From Aeoliella mucimassa (lineage in GTDB: Bacteria; Planctomycetota; Planctomycetia; Pirellulales; Lacipirellulaceae), in NCBI RefSeq assembly GCF_007748035.1, contig NZ_CP036278.1:1302001-1366000 (forward strand): a stretch of 64,000 nt of DNA, given 5' to 3'. The notes beneath the pieces are model-generated. The model saw nothing but the letters and a program-made list of their open reading frames with translations. It ran no database searches and was not told the DNA's origin. Numbering within the stretch: position 1 is the stretch's first letter; each line of letters starts with the position of its first letter. The translations under genes and the position numbers were made by a program. This document shows, in pieces, positions 8,431 through 17,341 of the stretch.

Positions 8431-10374
8431 CTAGTTGGCCTCGGGAACAAAGTGACCGAAGCCGGTGTTCACCTGGCGGACGCGCTGCGTACCGCGCCAA
8501 ACCACCTCTGCGGCTTTCTCGTTCGGCTCGTCGACATCGTGCAGCACCAAGGTGCCTTGCAGGCTGTGCCAGTTCTTACCTTGCACCTCTTTGACGAGCC
8601 GCAGAGGAATCGAGAACTCGACGTCGTAACCGTCGTCGGTCACCTTCGCGGCCGCTTGCGTGCCGGGGTAAGTGCGACCATTCCGTAGACGTACCGCTTT
8701 GACCTTGGTCTCTTCGCCATCCACAGGAGCGGTCGCGGTGATCGACAGACCAGTGCGGGCATAGCGGGGATCACTGCTGCGCACATCCACCCCGCGAGGA
8801 TCGATGAGCAGCTCGACCTCATCGCCGGGCTGCAGTCGATCGTCCACCACCTTGGCTGCCACGTATACGCGGTCGCCAACCTGGCGGGCGAAGAACTTGG
8901 CGGTTGCGTCGCCAGGGCCTTTCCAACCGGTCTGATTGCCGAGCACCAGTGGCTTATCAGCCATTTCGTTGGTCCGTTCGCTCGGCCATTCTTCGATCAC
9001 GCCGTCGAGTTCTGGCATTTCGGCCAGCTCCGGCAGCGTGAATCGGCGATCGATCACGACCGGCACCACGAGTTCCGACGACAGAGGATCGTCGCCAGTG
9101 CTTTTGAGCGTGGCGGTCAGCACGGTACGGGCCAGGGCTTCGAACTCGATGGCCTTGGTGAACTCGACATGAATGTGCTGCTCGACCGACTCACCTGCAG
9201 CTGCTTCGATTTCCATTTCCCAAGGATCGACCGTTAGACCCTTAAGCGGCAGGCCTTCGATCTTGCCCTTCATCACGATCGGCTCGTCGAAATCGTTCCG
9301 CACCCGCAGCACGATCTCGCCGGTCGAGAAGGCATCGCTCTCGTTGCCTTCGATCAAGATGGGAGCCACCTCGACACCGGTGTTCGCCAGGAAACCATTG
9401 AACCGGGCGATGCTCTCTTCGGTCACCACGTCGGGACGCAGGATGCCATCGAGACGCAAGTTGGCCACGTGCGGGCCATCGGGTTCCATGGTGAGCCAAG
9501 TGACCTGATCGAACTCGCCGTACTCGTTACCACGCAATGCCGAGCCACCACCGGTGGTCGCCAGGGCGAAGTACTCTTGGTTGTTCCGCTTATATTGGAC
9601 GTAATGGTGGATGTGTCCCGAGAACACGGTATGCGGGCGGTCGACCAGCATGCCTTCCACGCGCTTCCAGTTTGTTTTGTCTTGGTTGTCAGCAGCCAGT
9701 TGACGCTCGGCGTAGGTCCACAGAGGCTTGTGCAAAAACACTAAGGTCCAGCGGGCGTCGGCATGTTCGTTCAGGTCGTTCTGCAACCATTCTAGTTGCT
9801 CGTCGCCGATGCGATTCACGGGATCTTCGCTGCACAAGCAAACAAAGTGCACGTTCTTGTAATCGAACGAGTACCACGAGCGGCCAAAATGCTCGCGCCA
9901 GATCTTTTGCATGGTGGGGTTCGTTACGTCGTGGTTGCCAGCGACAAAGAAGAACCGCATATCCATCTGATCGATGAAGCCCAGGAATTCGGTCCATTGC
10001 TTCTCGACTTCGTCGCGATCTTCGGTATAGCCTTCAATCAGGTCGCCCACCGAAAGCACAAACTCGGGACGCATCATGTTGAGCTTCCGCACTGCGTCCA
10101 TCCAGATGCCAGGGCGGTGACCGCCAGTGCGGTCGGTCATGATAGCAATCTGAAAACGTTGCGGGTCGTTCAGTACAGGCTTGTCCGACCAAGGGCGGGG
10201 GCCTTCGATTTCGGGCAGCACCACGCCAGTTGGCAGGGCAACTGCGCTGGTCGAGGTTTCGTTCGCTTCGGCTTCATGCTCGTGGTCATGACCTTCGTGA
10301 GCCATTACCACGGTCGTGCTGCCAAGTAGACAGCCAAGTGCCAGGAGGGATGAAAGCAGGAGGGATCGGGGCAT
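8431..10374 (-). CDS. Secreted metallophosphoesterase with C-terminal CBM9-like domain
   Basis: The 647-residue protein has a signal peptide, then a His-rich stretch (HEGHDHEHE) right after the cleavage region. The calcineurin-like phosphoesterase core follows with VGDLIEG, AGNHD, FLHKP and SGHIHHY in order. The first metal motif reads TDRTGGH rather than the usual D-x-H, so one metal ligand is shifted or missing. From about residue 480 an Ig-like linker leads to a beta-sandwich resembling family 9 carbohydrate-binding modules (VGDRVYVAAKVVDD, YDVEFSIPL). A GGAG ribosome site lies 9 bp before the ATG. A periplasmic or extracellular phosphoesterase acting on a glycan-linked phosphate is plausible, but the substrate is unknown. 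Confidence 0.88.
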   Translation of the reverse strand: MPRSLLLSSLLALGCLLGSTTVVMAHEGHDHEHEAEANETSTSAVALPTGVVLPEIEGPRPWSDKPVLNDPQRFQIAIMTDRTGGHRPGIWMDAVRKLNMMRPEFVLSVGDLIEGYTEDRDEVEKQWTEFLGFIDQMDMRFFFVAGNHDVTNPTMQKIWREHFGRSWYSFDYKNVHFVCLCSEDPVNRIGDEQLEWLQNDLNEHADARWTLVFLHKPLWTYAERQLAADNQDKTNWKRVEGMLVDRPHTVFSGHIHHYVQYKRNNQEYFALATTGGGSALRGNEYGEFDQVTWLTMEPDGPHVANLRLDGILRPDVVTEESIARFNGFLANTGVEVAPILIEGNESDAFSTGEIVLRVRNDFDEPIVMKGKIEGLPLKGLTVDPWEMEIEAAAGESVEQHIHVEFTKAIEFEALARTVLTATLKSTGDDPLSSELVVPVVIDRRFTLPELAEMPELDGVIEEWPSERTNEMADKPLVLGNQTGWKGPGDATAKFFARQVGDRVYVAAKVVDDRLQPGDEVELLIDPRGVDVRSSDPRYARTGLSITATAPVDGEETKVKAVRLRNGRTYPGTQAAAKVTDDGYDVEFSIPLRLVKEVQGKNWHSLQGTLVLHDVDEPNEKAAEVVWRGTQRVRQVNTGFGHFVPEAN

Positions 10375-10402
10375 GAGGAATCTCCAAAGTATGGTTAAGG
10401 AA

Positions 10403-10430
10403 GGAGCCCGATTGTAACCGATCGGGCTCC
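10403..10430 (-). terminator. Hairpin between galK and metallophosphoesterase genes
   Basis: Perfect 10-bp arms (GGAGCCCGAT / ATCGGGCTCC) with an 8-nt loop lie just after the galK stop on the minus strand. The following minus-strand sequence is only moderately T-rich (TTCCTTAACC), so it may be a weak terminator or an mRNA-stabilising stem. Confidence 0.55.
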
Positions 10431-10467
10431 ACCATATGGGAAGATTCTGTTAAGACCTCGCGCTCGG

Positions 10468-11652
10468 TTAACCCTCGGCGATGTGGGCCCCTTTGCCCGG
10501 GCGGGTGGTGAACAGCGTTGGTTCGATGTTCAGCGTGGTCTGGTAGGTTTGCTTCAGACGCTTGGCAACGTCTTCCACCGCTTCAGTCTCCACGAGCGTC
10601 ACGGTGCAACCACCGAAGCCGGCGCCGGTGAGTCGCGAACCAATTACCCCGCCGTTGGTGCCAATTTGATGAGCGGTGTCGACCAGCAGGTTTAACTCGT
10701 CGCAGCTAACCTCGTAGTCGTCGCGCAGCGAGTCGTGGCTGGCGTACATCAACTCGCCGGCCAGCGCCCAGTTGTTGGTCTCCAACGCGGTGGCCATGTC
10801 TTCCACCCGGCGGTTTTCAGTGATCACGTGTCGCGCCCGGCGGTAAACCACTTCTTCGATCTGCGCAGCCATCTTGTCGAGCATCGGCATCGTTGCATCA
10901 CGCAGAGCCTTCACGCCGAGTTGCTTGGCGGCTGTTTCACACTGACCGCGGCGAATCGGATAAGCGCTCGAAGCCAACTCGCGTTTCACGTTGGTGTTGA
11001 TGATCAGCACCGTGATGTCAGGATTCGTAAATGGCACCTGCTTGGTAGCCAGCGACCGACAATCGAGTTGCATCAAGTGATCGGCCTCGCAAACGGCCGA
11101 GCTGAATTGGTCCATGATGCCGCAAGGCATGCCGACATGAATGTTCTCAGCACGTTGGCACAGCTTGGCCACTTCGGGACCGCCAAGCGACTTGCCAACC
11201 GCTGCTTCCACCATGGTGGCGGTAGCGACTTCGAGTGCCGCGCTGCTGGAGAGTCCACCACCCAGCGGAACGTTGGCGTGAATCGTCGCCTGGAGTGCTC
11301 CACAGGGAAAGCCTGCTTCGAGCATCTCGACCAGCACGCCGCGGACGTAGATGCCCCACTGCGGCAGATCATCCGGCACTGGCTGATCGACGTCGATCGT
11401 GATCTCGCCTTCCATCGCGTCGCTCGAAACTCGCAGCGTGTTGCCAGTGCCTTCGGCCGGGCCGGCAGCAATCACCACGTAGCGTTCGATGGCCATCGGC
11501 ATCACAAAGCCGTCGTTGTAATCGGTGTGCTCACCAATCAGGTTCACTCGGCCAGGAGCGGAGACCACCCACGTGGGGGGCTGCTGGTAGCGGTCGCTGT
11601 ATTGCTGTTTGACGGTGGCAATCATCTGTTCGAGGGGAACGGCCGGCAACAT
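10468..11652 (-). CDS. galK: Galactokinase
   Basis: Phosphorylates alpha-D-galactose at C1 with ATP (Leloir pathway), in the cytoplasm. The 394-residue length is standard. The galactokinase signature GRVNLIGEHTDYNDGFVMP lies near residue 30. The GHMP kinase ATP loop is PLGGGLSSSAALEVAT, and the C-terminal GHMP motif is SRLTGAGFGGCTVTL. The catalytic Asp in CGIMDQFSSA is present. No galT or galE adjoins it. It is divergent from the sigma-factor gene, with about 280 bp between starts. Confidence 0.95.
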   Translation of the reverse strand: MLPAVPLEQMIATVKQQYSDRYQQPPTWVVSAPGRVNLIGEHTDYNDGFVMPMAIERYVVIAAGPAEGTGNTLRVSSDAMEGEITIDVDQPVPDDLPQWGIYVRGVLVEMLEAGFPCGALQATIHANVPLGGGLSSSAALEVATATMVEAAVGKSLGGPEVAKLCQRAENIHVGMPCGIMDQFSSAVCEADHLMQLDCRSLATKQVPFTNPDITVLIINTNVKRELASSAYPIRRGQCETAAKQLGVKALRDATMPMLDKMAAQIEEVVYRRARHVITENRRVEDMATALETNNWALAGELMYASHDSLRDDYEVSCDELNLLVDTAHQIGTNGGVIGSRLTGAGFGGCTVTLVETEAVEDVAKRLKQTYQTTLNIEPTLFTTRPGKGAHIAEG

Positions 11653-11820
11653 GATAAGTCTCGTCGGGAAAAAGGGAGCAACGGCTCTTTAATTGACGCC
11701 GAAAAAGGGGGTCCAAACCCTCGAATCTAACCCTTATTTGCTTCATTCACTAGCGGCCGAATCTGGAGCCGCAGGGCCAAATTGCGCCGAAGTGCGGTTT
11801 TGGGCGAATTCTGGATGTTT

Positions 11821-11900
11821 GGACGATTTGGACGTTTTTGTACTTGCAGCCCCTGCCTCCTAGGCATAGGATTTCGTGTGTGGACGATTTGAACGTTTTT
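11821..11900 (+). promoter_or_regulatory. Pair of 19-bp direct repeats upstream of the sigma factor gene
   Basis: GGACGATTTGGACGTTTTT occurs at 11821-11839 and again, with one change (G to A), at 11882-11900. The two copies are offset by 61 bp and lie directly upstream of the sigma-factor start at 11931. A short TGCCT-CCT-AGGCA dyad at 11854-11866 sits between them. The arrangement suggests paired binding sites or a duplicated promoter element. The function is inferred only. Confidence 0.5.
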
Positions 11901-11930
11901 AGGTGTGTGCGACGACACGGAGAGAAAAGA

Positions 11931-12860
11931 ATGACGACTAAGGGCAGGACAAAATCGACCGCAAATAAGAGCCGAAACAACGAGCTGCGGCAACGCGCCG
12001 AATCGCTGGCCGATCTGAATATCAGCTTCATTGCCAGTGAACGTTTTGCCGACGCCGAAGCAACGCCGGAAGACGAACAACTGGCGGCCATTGAGCTCGG
12101 CCACGAAACCACTCACGCCAAAGGGGGCGAAGGGCTTCCGCCGCACCTGCGACGGATGTGCGCTACACCGCTACTCACGGCTGAAATGGAGCAGCAGGTC
12201 TTCTTTCGCATGAACTATTGTAAGTATCATGCAGCCGCTGTTCTGGGCACACTTCATCCCTCGCGACCAGCACGCGGTAAGGTGGAAGAAGCCGAAGAGT
12301 ACCTGGAGCGGGCGGATCGCTTGCGAAACTATTTGATTCAAGCAAACACGCGACTGGTCATGTCGATCGCTCGCAAGTACGCCGATCCGCGGAATCCGTT
12401 CGACGATCTGTTGAGCCGCGGCATCGCCTCCCTGATTCGTGCGGTTGAGAAGTTTGATTGCGATCGTGGGTATCGCTTTAGTACTTATGCTACCTGCGCG
12501 GTGCGACGTGATCTGAACCGCTTGGTAATGAATAGCCGCCGCGACTCGCAACGCTTCGCTCCCACGCCGGGCGATGTGCTTGAGTCGGTCGTTGAGGAAG
12601 ATTTTGAGCATCCTGGCAAAGCGGTCGATCGTTGGAAGTCGCTCAGCGAGTTGCTTTCGCAGATGATGGAAGTGCTTGACGATCGTGAAAAGCAAATTAT
12701 TCGTGCTCGCTTTGGGTTTGACGAAGATAGCAAGATTTCATTTAGCCACCTTGGTAAGCGGATGGGTATTTCGAAAGAACGTGCCCGACAACTCGCCAAT
12801 CGGGCGTTGGATAAACTTCGTGAACAAGACGACGCAAATGTGTTGGCTGGCTTTTGCTAA
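11931..12860 (+). CDS. RNA polymerase sigma factor, sigma-70 family
   Basis: The 309-residue protein directs RNA polymerase to promoters. Region 2 (about residues 130-205) has NTRLVMSIARKYADP, DDLLSRGIASLIRAVEKFD and GYRFSTYATCAVRRDL, the core-binding and -10-recognition helices. Region 4 (about residues 243-300) has LDDREKQIIRARFGF and the helix-turn-helix SKERARQLANRALDKLR. There is no region 1.1 and the N-terminal 100 residues look family-specific, as in the group 2/3-like sigma factors common in planctomycetes. I chose the ATG at 11931 because CGGAGAG sits about 8 bp upstream; an in-frame start further upstream would cross the direct repeats. The gene is single and ends in a strong terminator. 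Confidence 0.9.
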   Translation: MTTKGRTKSTANKSRNNELRQRAESLADLNISFIASERFADAEATPEDEQLAAIELGHETTHAKGGEGLPPHLRRMCATPLLTAEMEQQVFFRMNYCKYHAAAVLGTLHPSRPARGKVEEAEEYLERADRLRNYLIQANTRLVMSIARKYADPRNPFDDLLSRGIASLIRAVEKFDCDRGYRFSTYATCAVRRDLNRLVMNSRRDSQRFAPTPGDVLESVVEEDFEHPGKAVDRWKSLSELLSQMMEVLDDREKQIIRARFGFDEDSKISFSHLGKRMGISKERARQLANRALDKLREQDDANVLAGFC

Positions 12861-12890
12861 TCGCCAAATGAAATAACAAATAACCTTTCA

Positions 12891-12919
12891 AGACCCGATT
12901 TTATATCGGGTCTTTTTTT
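12891..12919 (+). terminator. Rho-independent terminator of the sigma factor gene
   Basis: Perfect 9-bp arms (AGACCCGAT / ATCGGGTCT) with a 5-nt TTTAT loop are followed by a T-run. It lies 30 bp past the sigma-factor stop and touches the last codon of the convergent photolyase gene. Confidence 0.92.
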
Positions 12920-14420
12920 ATTGGTACTTTTCGATGTACTGTTTCACTTTCACTTTGCGAGCGGTGTTGTCGCTACTCATGTAGCGAATCTTGCCGAAGA
13001 TCGGCCGCTCGGGACCCCACGCCCGATCGTACCGCCCAAGTACCCAGAAGATACCGCTATAACTGTTTGGGTTGCGCCCATCGAGGGCGTACTTATTGTT
13101 CAGCTCGATCATCACGGCCAACGCATCTTGCGGCGACTCGGTCCACTCCAGGATCTTCTTTCCCCAAAGCATGCGGAGATAGTTGTGAATGTACCCCTCG
13201 CGGACCAATTGATTCTGGGCAGCGTTCCATAGCTCGTCGTGAGTGTTCGCCTGCTCAAACTCTTCGAGTGTGTAAGTGAACTCCCGGTCGTCCGAGGCAT
13301 GCTCGCCGAGCGTTTCCTTCGCCCAGTCGGGCAGCGACTCGTAGTGGGTATAGTCCTCCTGTCGCGAACACATATTGAATCCCAGTTCGCGCCAGGTGAC
13401 GAGCTCGTCGAGAAACGACTCGTAAGTCTCTTCCATGCCCCACCAGCCCGAGCGGCTGCCATTGGCCTTCTTCGCAAGCTTGTTGGGAGTCCATTTCAAC
13501 TGCTCCACCAACTCGGCGAACACTTGATGCACCGACAAATGCCCAAAGTGCAGGTACGGCGAGAACCCGCTGCTCACTTCTTTTTGCGGCTCGTTGCGTT
13601 CTTCGCCATAGCGATCGAGCTTGTGCTTCAGGAAGTCGCGTAGCCTTTTCTGAGCCGCTACCGCGCCGCCGGGTAAGCTTTCGACAACGCCTACTTGATG
13701 ATCGATGGGAAACGCTTCAAGCTTCGACAGGTCGTCGGCAATCGCTTCGACCTCCGCAACCGGCCACTGCTTGGTGATTTTCGCAGGGAGCTTCTCAAGC
13801 GTAGGGATCTTGTAGTCGGCCAGCGGGTCGGGGCTCGGGAGTTCCGAGAGGTGGTCGGGCAGTGCCTTCTGTAGGAATCGCCGCAGGTCGTACGCCCGCA
13901 AGTAGACTTTGTCGGCCGCACGCATGGGGAGCAGACCGTTGGAATCGATCACCTCCATGGTGGTCGATACCTTGCGGGCGGCCACGCGAACCATACGAGG
14001 CAAGAAGAAGCAAGGGAAGTCGTCGGTCACTACCAGACAGGCCTGGTCGCTCAGGGCCTCGAGCAAACCCGAGCCATTGCCTGGCTGGCGCTCGAGGTAA
14101 GGGTAGTAACTCGCAGCACGCGACTTCTTGGCGAGCGACTGCTGGTTATCGGCCATACCTTGAATGACGAATGCATGCAGTCGGTCGCTGGCCCATTTGT
14201 AGTCGCACCGCAAGGCTTCGAGCACCACCAGCGGCTTGCCCAACTCTGCCGCCCAGGCGGCTGCTCGCTCGAGGGCAAAATTCCACTCGGTCCGGCGATA
14301 GGCGATCATCCAGTACAACACGAAGTCGCCATCGTGGTTGATCGGTTTGTCGTTGGCCGCGCGGATCCGCAACTTGGGAGTGGACGATTCGAAGTTCGTA
14401 GGTTCGGAGTCAGCTGGCAT
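12918..14420 (-). CDS. phr: Class II deoxyribodipyrimidine photolyase
   Basis: Repairs UV-induced cyclobutane pyrimidine dimers using FADH- and blue light. The roughly 500-residue protein shows an N-terminal Rossmann-like photolyase domain (VLYWMIAYRRTEWNFAL). The FAD-binding helical half contains SPYLHFGHLS, DELVTWRELGFNMC, WGKKILEW and GIFWVLGRYDRAWGPERPIFG. The last motifs are characteristic of the class II (metazoan-type) photolyases rather than class I. The ATG at 14420 was preferred; starts at 14486 or 14459 are in frame but add residues without family resemblance. The 3' end abuts the sigma factor's terminator. Confidence 0.92.
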   Translation of the reverse strand: MPADSEPTNFESSTPKLRIRAANDKPINHDGDFVLYWMIAYRRTEWNFALERAAAWAAELGKPLVVLEALRCDYKWASDRLHAFVIQGMADNQQSLAKKSRAASYYPYLERQPGNGSGLLEALSDQACLVVTDDFPCFFLPRMVRVAARKVSTTMEVIDSNGLLPMRAADKVYLRAYDLRRFLQKALPDHLSELPSPDPLADYKIPTLEKLPAKITKQWPVAEVEAIADDLSKLEAFPIDHQVGVVESLPGGAVAAQKRLRDFLKHKLDRYGEERNEPQKEVSSGFSPYLHFGHLSVHQVFAELVEQLKWTPNKLAKKANGSRSGWWGMEETYESFLDELVTWRELGFNMCSRQEDYTHYESLPDWAKETLGEHASDDREFTYTLEEFEQANTHDELWNAAQNQLVREGYIHNYLRMLWGKKILEWTESPQDALAVMIELNNKYALDGRNPNSYSGIFWVLGRYDRAWGPERPIFGKIRYMSSDNTARKVKVKQYIEKYQ

Positions 14421-14485
14421 GATTAGCAGGGGTGAGGAAGGTTCGAAGCAAGGCACCATACTGTAGCGAAAAGTAGTCGAACGCA

Positions 14486-14524
14486 CAAAACAAAGCCGAC
14501 CTGTTGCAAAAGCAACAGGCCGGC
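14486..14524 (-). terminator. Terminator of the fasciclin-domain gene
   Basis: On the minus strand, GCCG/CGGC and CCTGTTGC/GCAACAGG arms with a TTTT loop are followed by a T-rich TTTGTTTTGTG tract. It lies just past the stop of the fasciclin gene and upstream of the photolyase. Confidence 0.75.
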
Positions 14525-14559
14525 CTTCGGATGCACTAGCTCTTAAGCAAGTGATTTAC

Positions 14560-15516
14560 TTATCCGTTGCAAACCACCGACTTCACGTGACCACTAGCGG
14601 GAGTGGTCGACGAGGTTTCCTCGGTGGGGGGCAGCAGCACCTTATCGATCACGTGGATCACGCCGTTCGAGGCATCGATGTCGGTCTTCAACAGTTTGGC
14701 GTTGTTGACCATCGCTTCGTCGCCTTCGGTCTTGATCGAAATCGTCGACCCTTGCAGCGTTTTGGCCGTGCCAGCCTCTACCGCGTCGGTGCTGTAGACA
14801 CGTCCCGCCACCACGTGGTAAGCGAGAACCTGAACCAGTTTCTCCTTGTTCTCTGGTTTCAGTAGCGTTTCGACGGTACCCTCAGGCAGGGCTTCGAACG
14901 CTTCGTCGGTCGGAGCGAATACGGTCAGTTCCTTGTCGCCAGCGAGCGTGTCGACCAGGCCGGCTGCCTTTGCGGCAGCGAGCAGTGTCGAGAAAGCTTC
15001 CGCTTTCTCGGCAACTTCAGGAAGCGTCTTACTCTCGGGAAGAATCACTTTGTCGATCACGTGGATCACACCGTTGTCACATCCGATGTCGGCCTTTACC
15101 ACGGTTGCATTGTCGACCATTACTTTGTCATCTTTGACCGCGATGTCAGCACGTTGACCGTTGGCGGTGGTCACACCAGTTACTTTGGTAACCTGCTTAC
15201 TATCCACACTGCCAGCGGCAACGTGATACAGGAGAATTGCTCGCAGCTGATCCTTGTTTTCTGGTTTCAGCAAGGTTTCCACGGTGCCCTCGGGAAGGGC
15301 TGCAAATGCTTCGTCGGTGGGAGCGAAAACCGTGAACGGTCCCTCGCCCTTTAGTGTATCAACCAAGTCGGCTGCTTTCACTGCTGCAACGAGGGTATTG
15401 AATTTACCCGATTGCACGGCGGTATCGACAATATCGGCTGCCGACGAAGTGGTTGCGGTACTCAACGTTAGCGCCAGGGCAGCTGCCAGCGGCGCTACAA
15501 ACTTTCTACTCAACAT
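14560..15516 (-). CDS. Secreted protein with two fasciclin (FAS1) domains
   Basis: The 318-residue protein starts with a signal peptide ([21 protein letters not shown]). Two tandem FAS1 domains follow. Each has the H1 motif [10 protein letters not shown] and a [15 protein letters not shown] segment, and each ends with IHVIDKV. FAS1 domains mediate adhesion between proteins or to glycans. The two copies are strongly alike, pointing to an internal duplication. I chose the ATG at 15516 because AGGAG precedes it by 8 bp and the signal peptide begins there; the frame extends further upstream without coding character. The C-terminus ends in a single Cys (SVVCNG). It is divergent from the ferritin-like gene. 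Confidence 0.93.
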   Translation of the reverse strand: MLSRKFVAPLAAALALTLSTATTSSAADIVDTAVQSGKFNTLVAAVKAADLVDTLKGEGPFTVFAPTDEAFAALPEGTVETLLKPENKDQLRAILLYHVAAGSVDSKQVTKVTGVTTANGQRADIAVKDDKVMVDNATVVKADIGCDNGVIHVIDKVILPESKTLPEVAEKAEAFSTLLAAAKAAGLVDTLAGDKELTVFAPTDEAFEALPEGTVETLLKPENKEKLVQVLAYHVVAGRVYSTDAVEAGTAKTLQGSTISIKTEGDEAMVNNAKLLKTDIDASNGVIHVIDKVLLPPTEETSSTTPASGHVKSVVCNG

Positions 15517-15596
15517 GGGAATGACTCCTGTCTGGGGTCGGTGTTTCAAGATACGAGACACGTCCTTGCGACACATGCGAATGCATGCGTTGTGCT

Positions 15597-15610
15597 TATC
15601 TGGCCAGATA
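15597..15610. promoter_or_regulatory. 14-bp perfect palindrome in a divergent intergenic region
   Basis: TATCTGGCCAGATA is a perfect palindrome in the 310-bp space between the divergent fasciclin and ferritin-like genes. The rest of the space holds a CATGCG-AATG-CATGCG direct repeat but no credible gene. An operator shared by both genes is possible but unproven. Confidence 0.4.
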
Positions 15611-15826
15611 GCAAAGCGATGCGTCCGGCGTTGCTCATTGCCGAAGGCTGAAGGTTCTATACGCGCTGGCGTGGTGAGCGGCAACACAAATTTCGGCAGT
15701 TTGTTTTTTACTTTTCGACTCCTTGAAACAAGCATCAAATGCATGGTCAAAAGCGGGCGGAATCCTACAGTGTGTTAGAGAACAATCGAACCTACAGGTG
15801 GCAAACAAAAGAAAGGACGACTCCCC

Positions 15827-16288
15827 ATGGCCGCTACCAACGACGAAGTGATTAGCCTGCTCACGAAGGCTTATAGCATGGAACTTGAAACGGTGATGAA
15901 CTACTTGGCGAACAGCATTAATCTCGATGGGGTTCGTGCGGAAGAAATCAAGAAAGCGCTGGCCGCCGACATTACCGAAGAGCTTGGCCACGCGACGCTG
16001 CTGGGCAATCGTATCAAGCAACTTGGTGGAAGCGTGCCAGGTTCGAAGAGCGTGAAAGTCGATAGCCAGATACAACCGCCCGAAGATGCGACCGATGTTG
16101 TCGCAGTGATCAAGGCGGTGATCGACGCGGAGCAGTCGGCTTGCGATCACTACAAGAAGGTGATCAAGGCGACCGATGGCGAGGACTATGTGACTCAGGA
16201 TCTTTGCATTCGTTTGCTTGCTGACGAAGAAGAACACCTCATTCTGTTTAAAGGATTCTTAAAAGAATACACCAAAGCGGCTGCGTAA
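15827..16288 (+). CDS. Ferritin-like diiron protein (bacterioferritin/Dps-like)
   Basis: The 153-residue four-helix protein carries the ferritin-type ligand pattern: a Glu in YSMELETVMNYLAN, E-x-x-H in ITEELGHATLLGNR, a Glu in DAEQSACDHYKK, and DEEEHLILF in the last helix. It is shorter than classical bacterioferritins and lacks an obvious haem-ligand Met. Iron storage or oxidative-stress protection is likely, but a diiron oxidase role cannot be excluded. An AAAGGA ribosome site lies upstream of the ATG, and it is followed by a strong terminator. Confidence 0.88.
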   Translation: MAATNDEVISLLTKAYSMELETVMNYLANSINLDGVRAEEIKKALAADITEELGHATLLGNRIKQLGGSVPGSKSVKVDSQIQPPEDATDVVAVIKAVIDAEQSACDHYKKVIKATDGEDYVTQDLCIRLLADEEEHLILFKGFLKEYTKAAA

Positions 16289-16325
16289 CGTCGAGTTGTC
16301 CACACACTCTCTCACGCACCGCTTC

Positions 16326-16360
16326 AAAAAGCCGGACTGCCTGCCAGTCCGGCTTTTGTT
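16326..16360 (+). terminator. Bidirectional terminator between ferritin-like and transporter genes
   Basis: Twelve-bp perfect arms (AAAGCCGGACTG / CAGTCCGGCTTT) with a 5-nt loop are flanked by A-rich sequence on the left and T-rich sequence on the right. It can stop the ferritin-like gene from the left and the transporter gene from the right. Confidence 0.9.
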
Positions 16361-16366
16361 ATGCGC

Positions 16367-17290
16367 TCATTCAATTGCCTGCTTGGCTCGGCGTTGTAAG
16401 GCAAAGCGAAGATGCCGCCGGCCGACCGCGATGAGTCCAAACACCATCATTGCTCCGCCGCCGAACAGGCACGAGTACAAGCCGCCTTGATGGAAGTCGT
16501 TCTCGCGAGTGAGCTCACCAAACAAAGGGGTGAGCAGCGCGATACCGAGATTTCCATTACGCATCGAGACCTCAATGCTGAGCGTGAACGACTCGTCTTT
16601 CTGGTAGCCCATCGCGAGCATCCCCTCGTTGGTGACTAGCATGCTGAGCACGATGAACACCACGATGAGCGCGGGAGCCTGCCAGCCGTAATGCAGGATC
16701 TCAATCTGCCCACCCCCGATGGCGCCGACCCACACGCCCCCCACCGCGATCATGCTCCCCCACACTGCCAGCTTGCTGAGGGGGCGCCGCCAGGAGTGTT
16801 TGAGCGAACCAATTACCATGCCTACGACCAGCGGCAGCACGAGTAGTAGTACGATGCTTAGTAAGATCTGATCCCACGGCATGTGGAAGCCTTCCGGCAG
16901 GTGCCCGATCGTAAAGGCGTCGAGCACGATCGGCGTTGCCAGCAAACAGATCGCTGTCGAAGCACACGTAGTGGTGATCGACAGCGCAACGTTGCCGCGG
17001 CCGAGGAACGTGAGGATGTTCGACAGGCTGCCGCTCGGTAGCGAAGCCAGCAGCACCAGCCCCACGGTCATCGGCGGGGGTAGCTGCGTGATCCAAGCCA
17101 GTGCGACCGCGACGCTCGGCATTAGCAAGTACTGCAGGAACAGTACCAGCGCGATGTCCCACGGGCGGCGAAACACACTGCGAAACTGCGCTACCGAGCT
17201 GGTTGCTCCCATGCCAAACATCGCCAGCACCAGCTGCGTGTTGTAAAACAGCCGCGCGTTCTCACGATAGAAATCGAGAAAGAGCTGCAT
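16367..17290 (-). CDS. Bile acid:sodium symporter (BASS) family transporter
   Basis: The 307-residue protein is nearly all membrane-spanning, with about nine hydrophobic segments. BASS hallmarks are seen: MFGMGATSSVAQFRSVFRRP after the first segment, the LLASLPSGSLSNILTFLGRGNVALS substrate/sodium-site region (its Gly-Ser-Asn-rich crossing loop) and SIEVSMRNGNLGIAL near the C-terminus. Such proteins co-transport organic anions with sodium across the inner membrane. The substrate cannot be told from sequence. The next gene upstream is 51 bp away in the same direction. Confidence 0.88.
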   Translation of the reverse strand: MQLFLDFYRENARLFYNTQLVLAMFGMGATSSVAQFRSVFRRPWDIALVLFLQYLLMPSVAVALAWITQLPPPMTVGLVLLASLPSGSLSNILTFLGRGNVALSITTTCASTAICLLATPIVLDAFTIGHLPEGFHMPWDQILLSIVLLLVLPLVVGMVIGSLKHSWRRPLSKLAVWGSMIAVGGVWVGAIGGGQIEILHYGWQAPALIVVFIVLSMLVTNEGMLAMGYQKDESFTLSIEVSMRNGNLGIALLTPLFGELTRENDFHQGGLYSCLFGGGAMMVFGLIAVGRRHLRFALQRRAKQAIE

Positions 17291-17341
17291 GGGCGATGGG
17301 CATGGGAGTTAGGAAAGGGACGACGTGCAGTAGTCTCCGCG

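Noticed and set aside
10403-10430. Strong intrinsic terminator of galK
   Set aside because: The stem is perfect but the U-tract is poor, so I list it only as a weak terminator candidate rather than a firm one.
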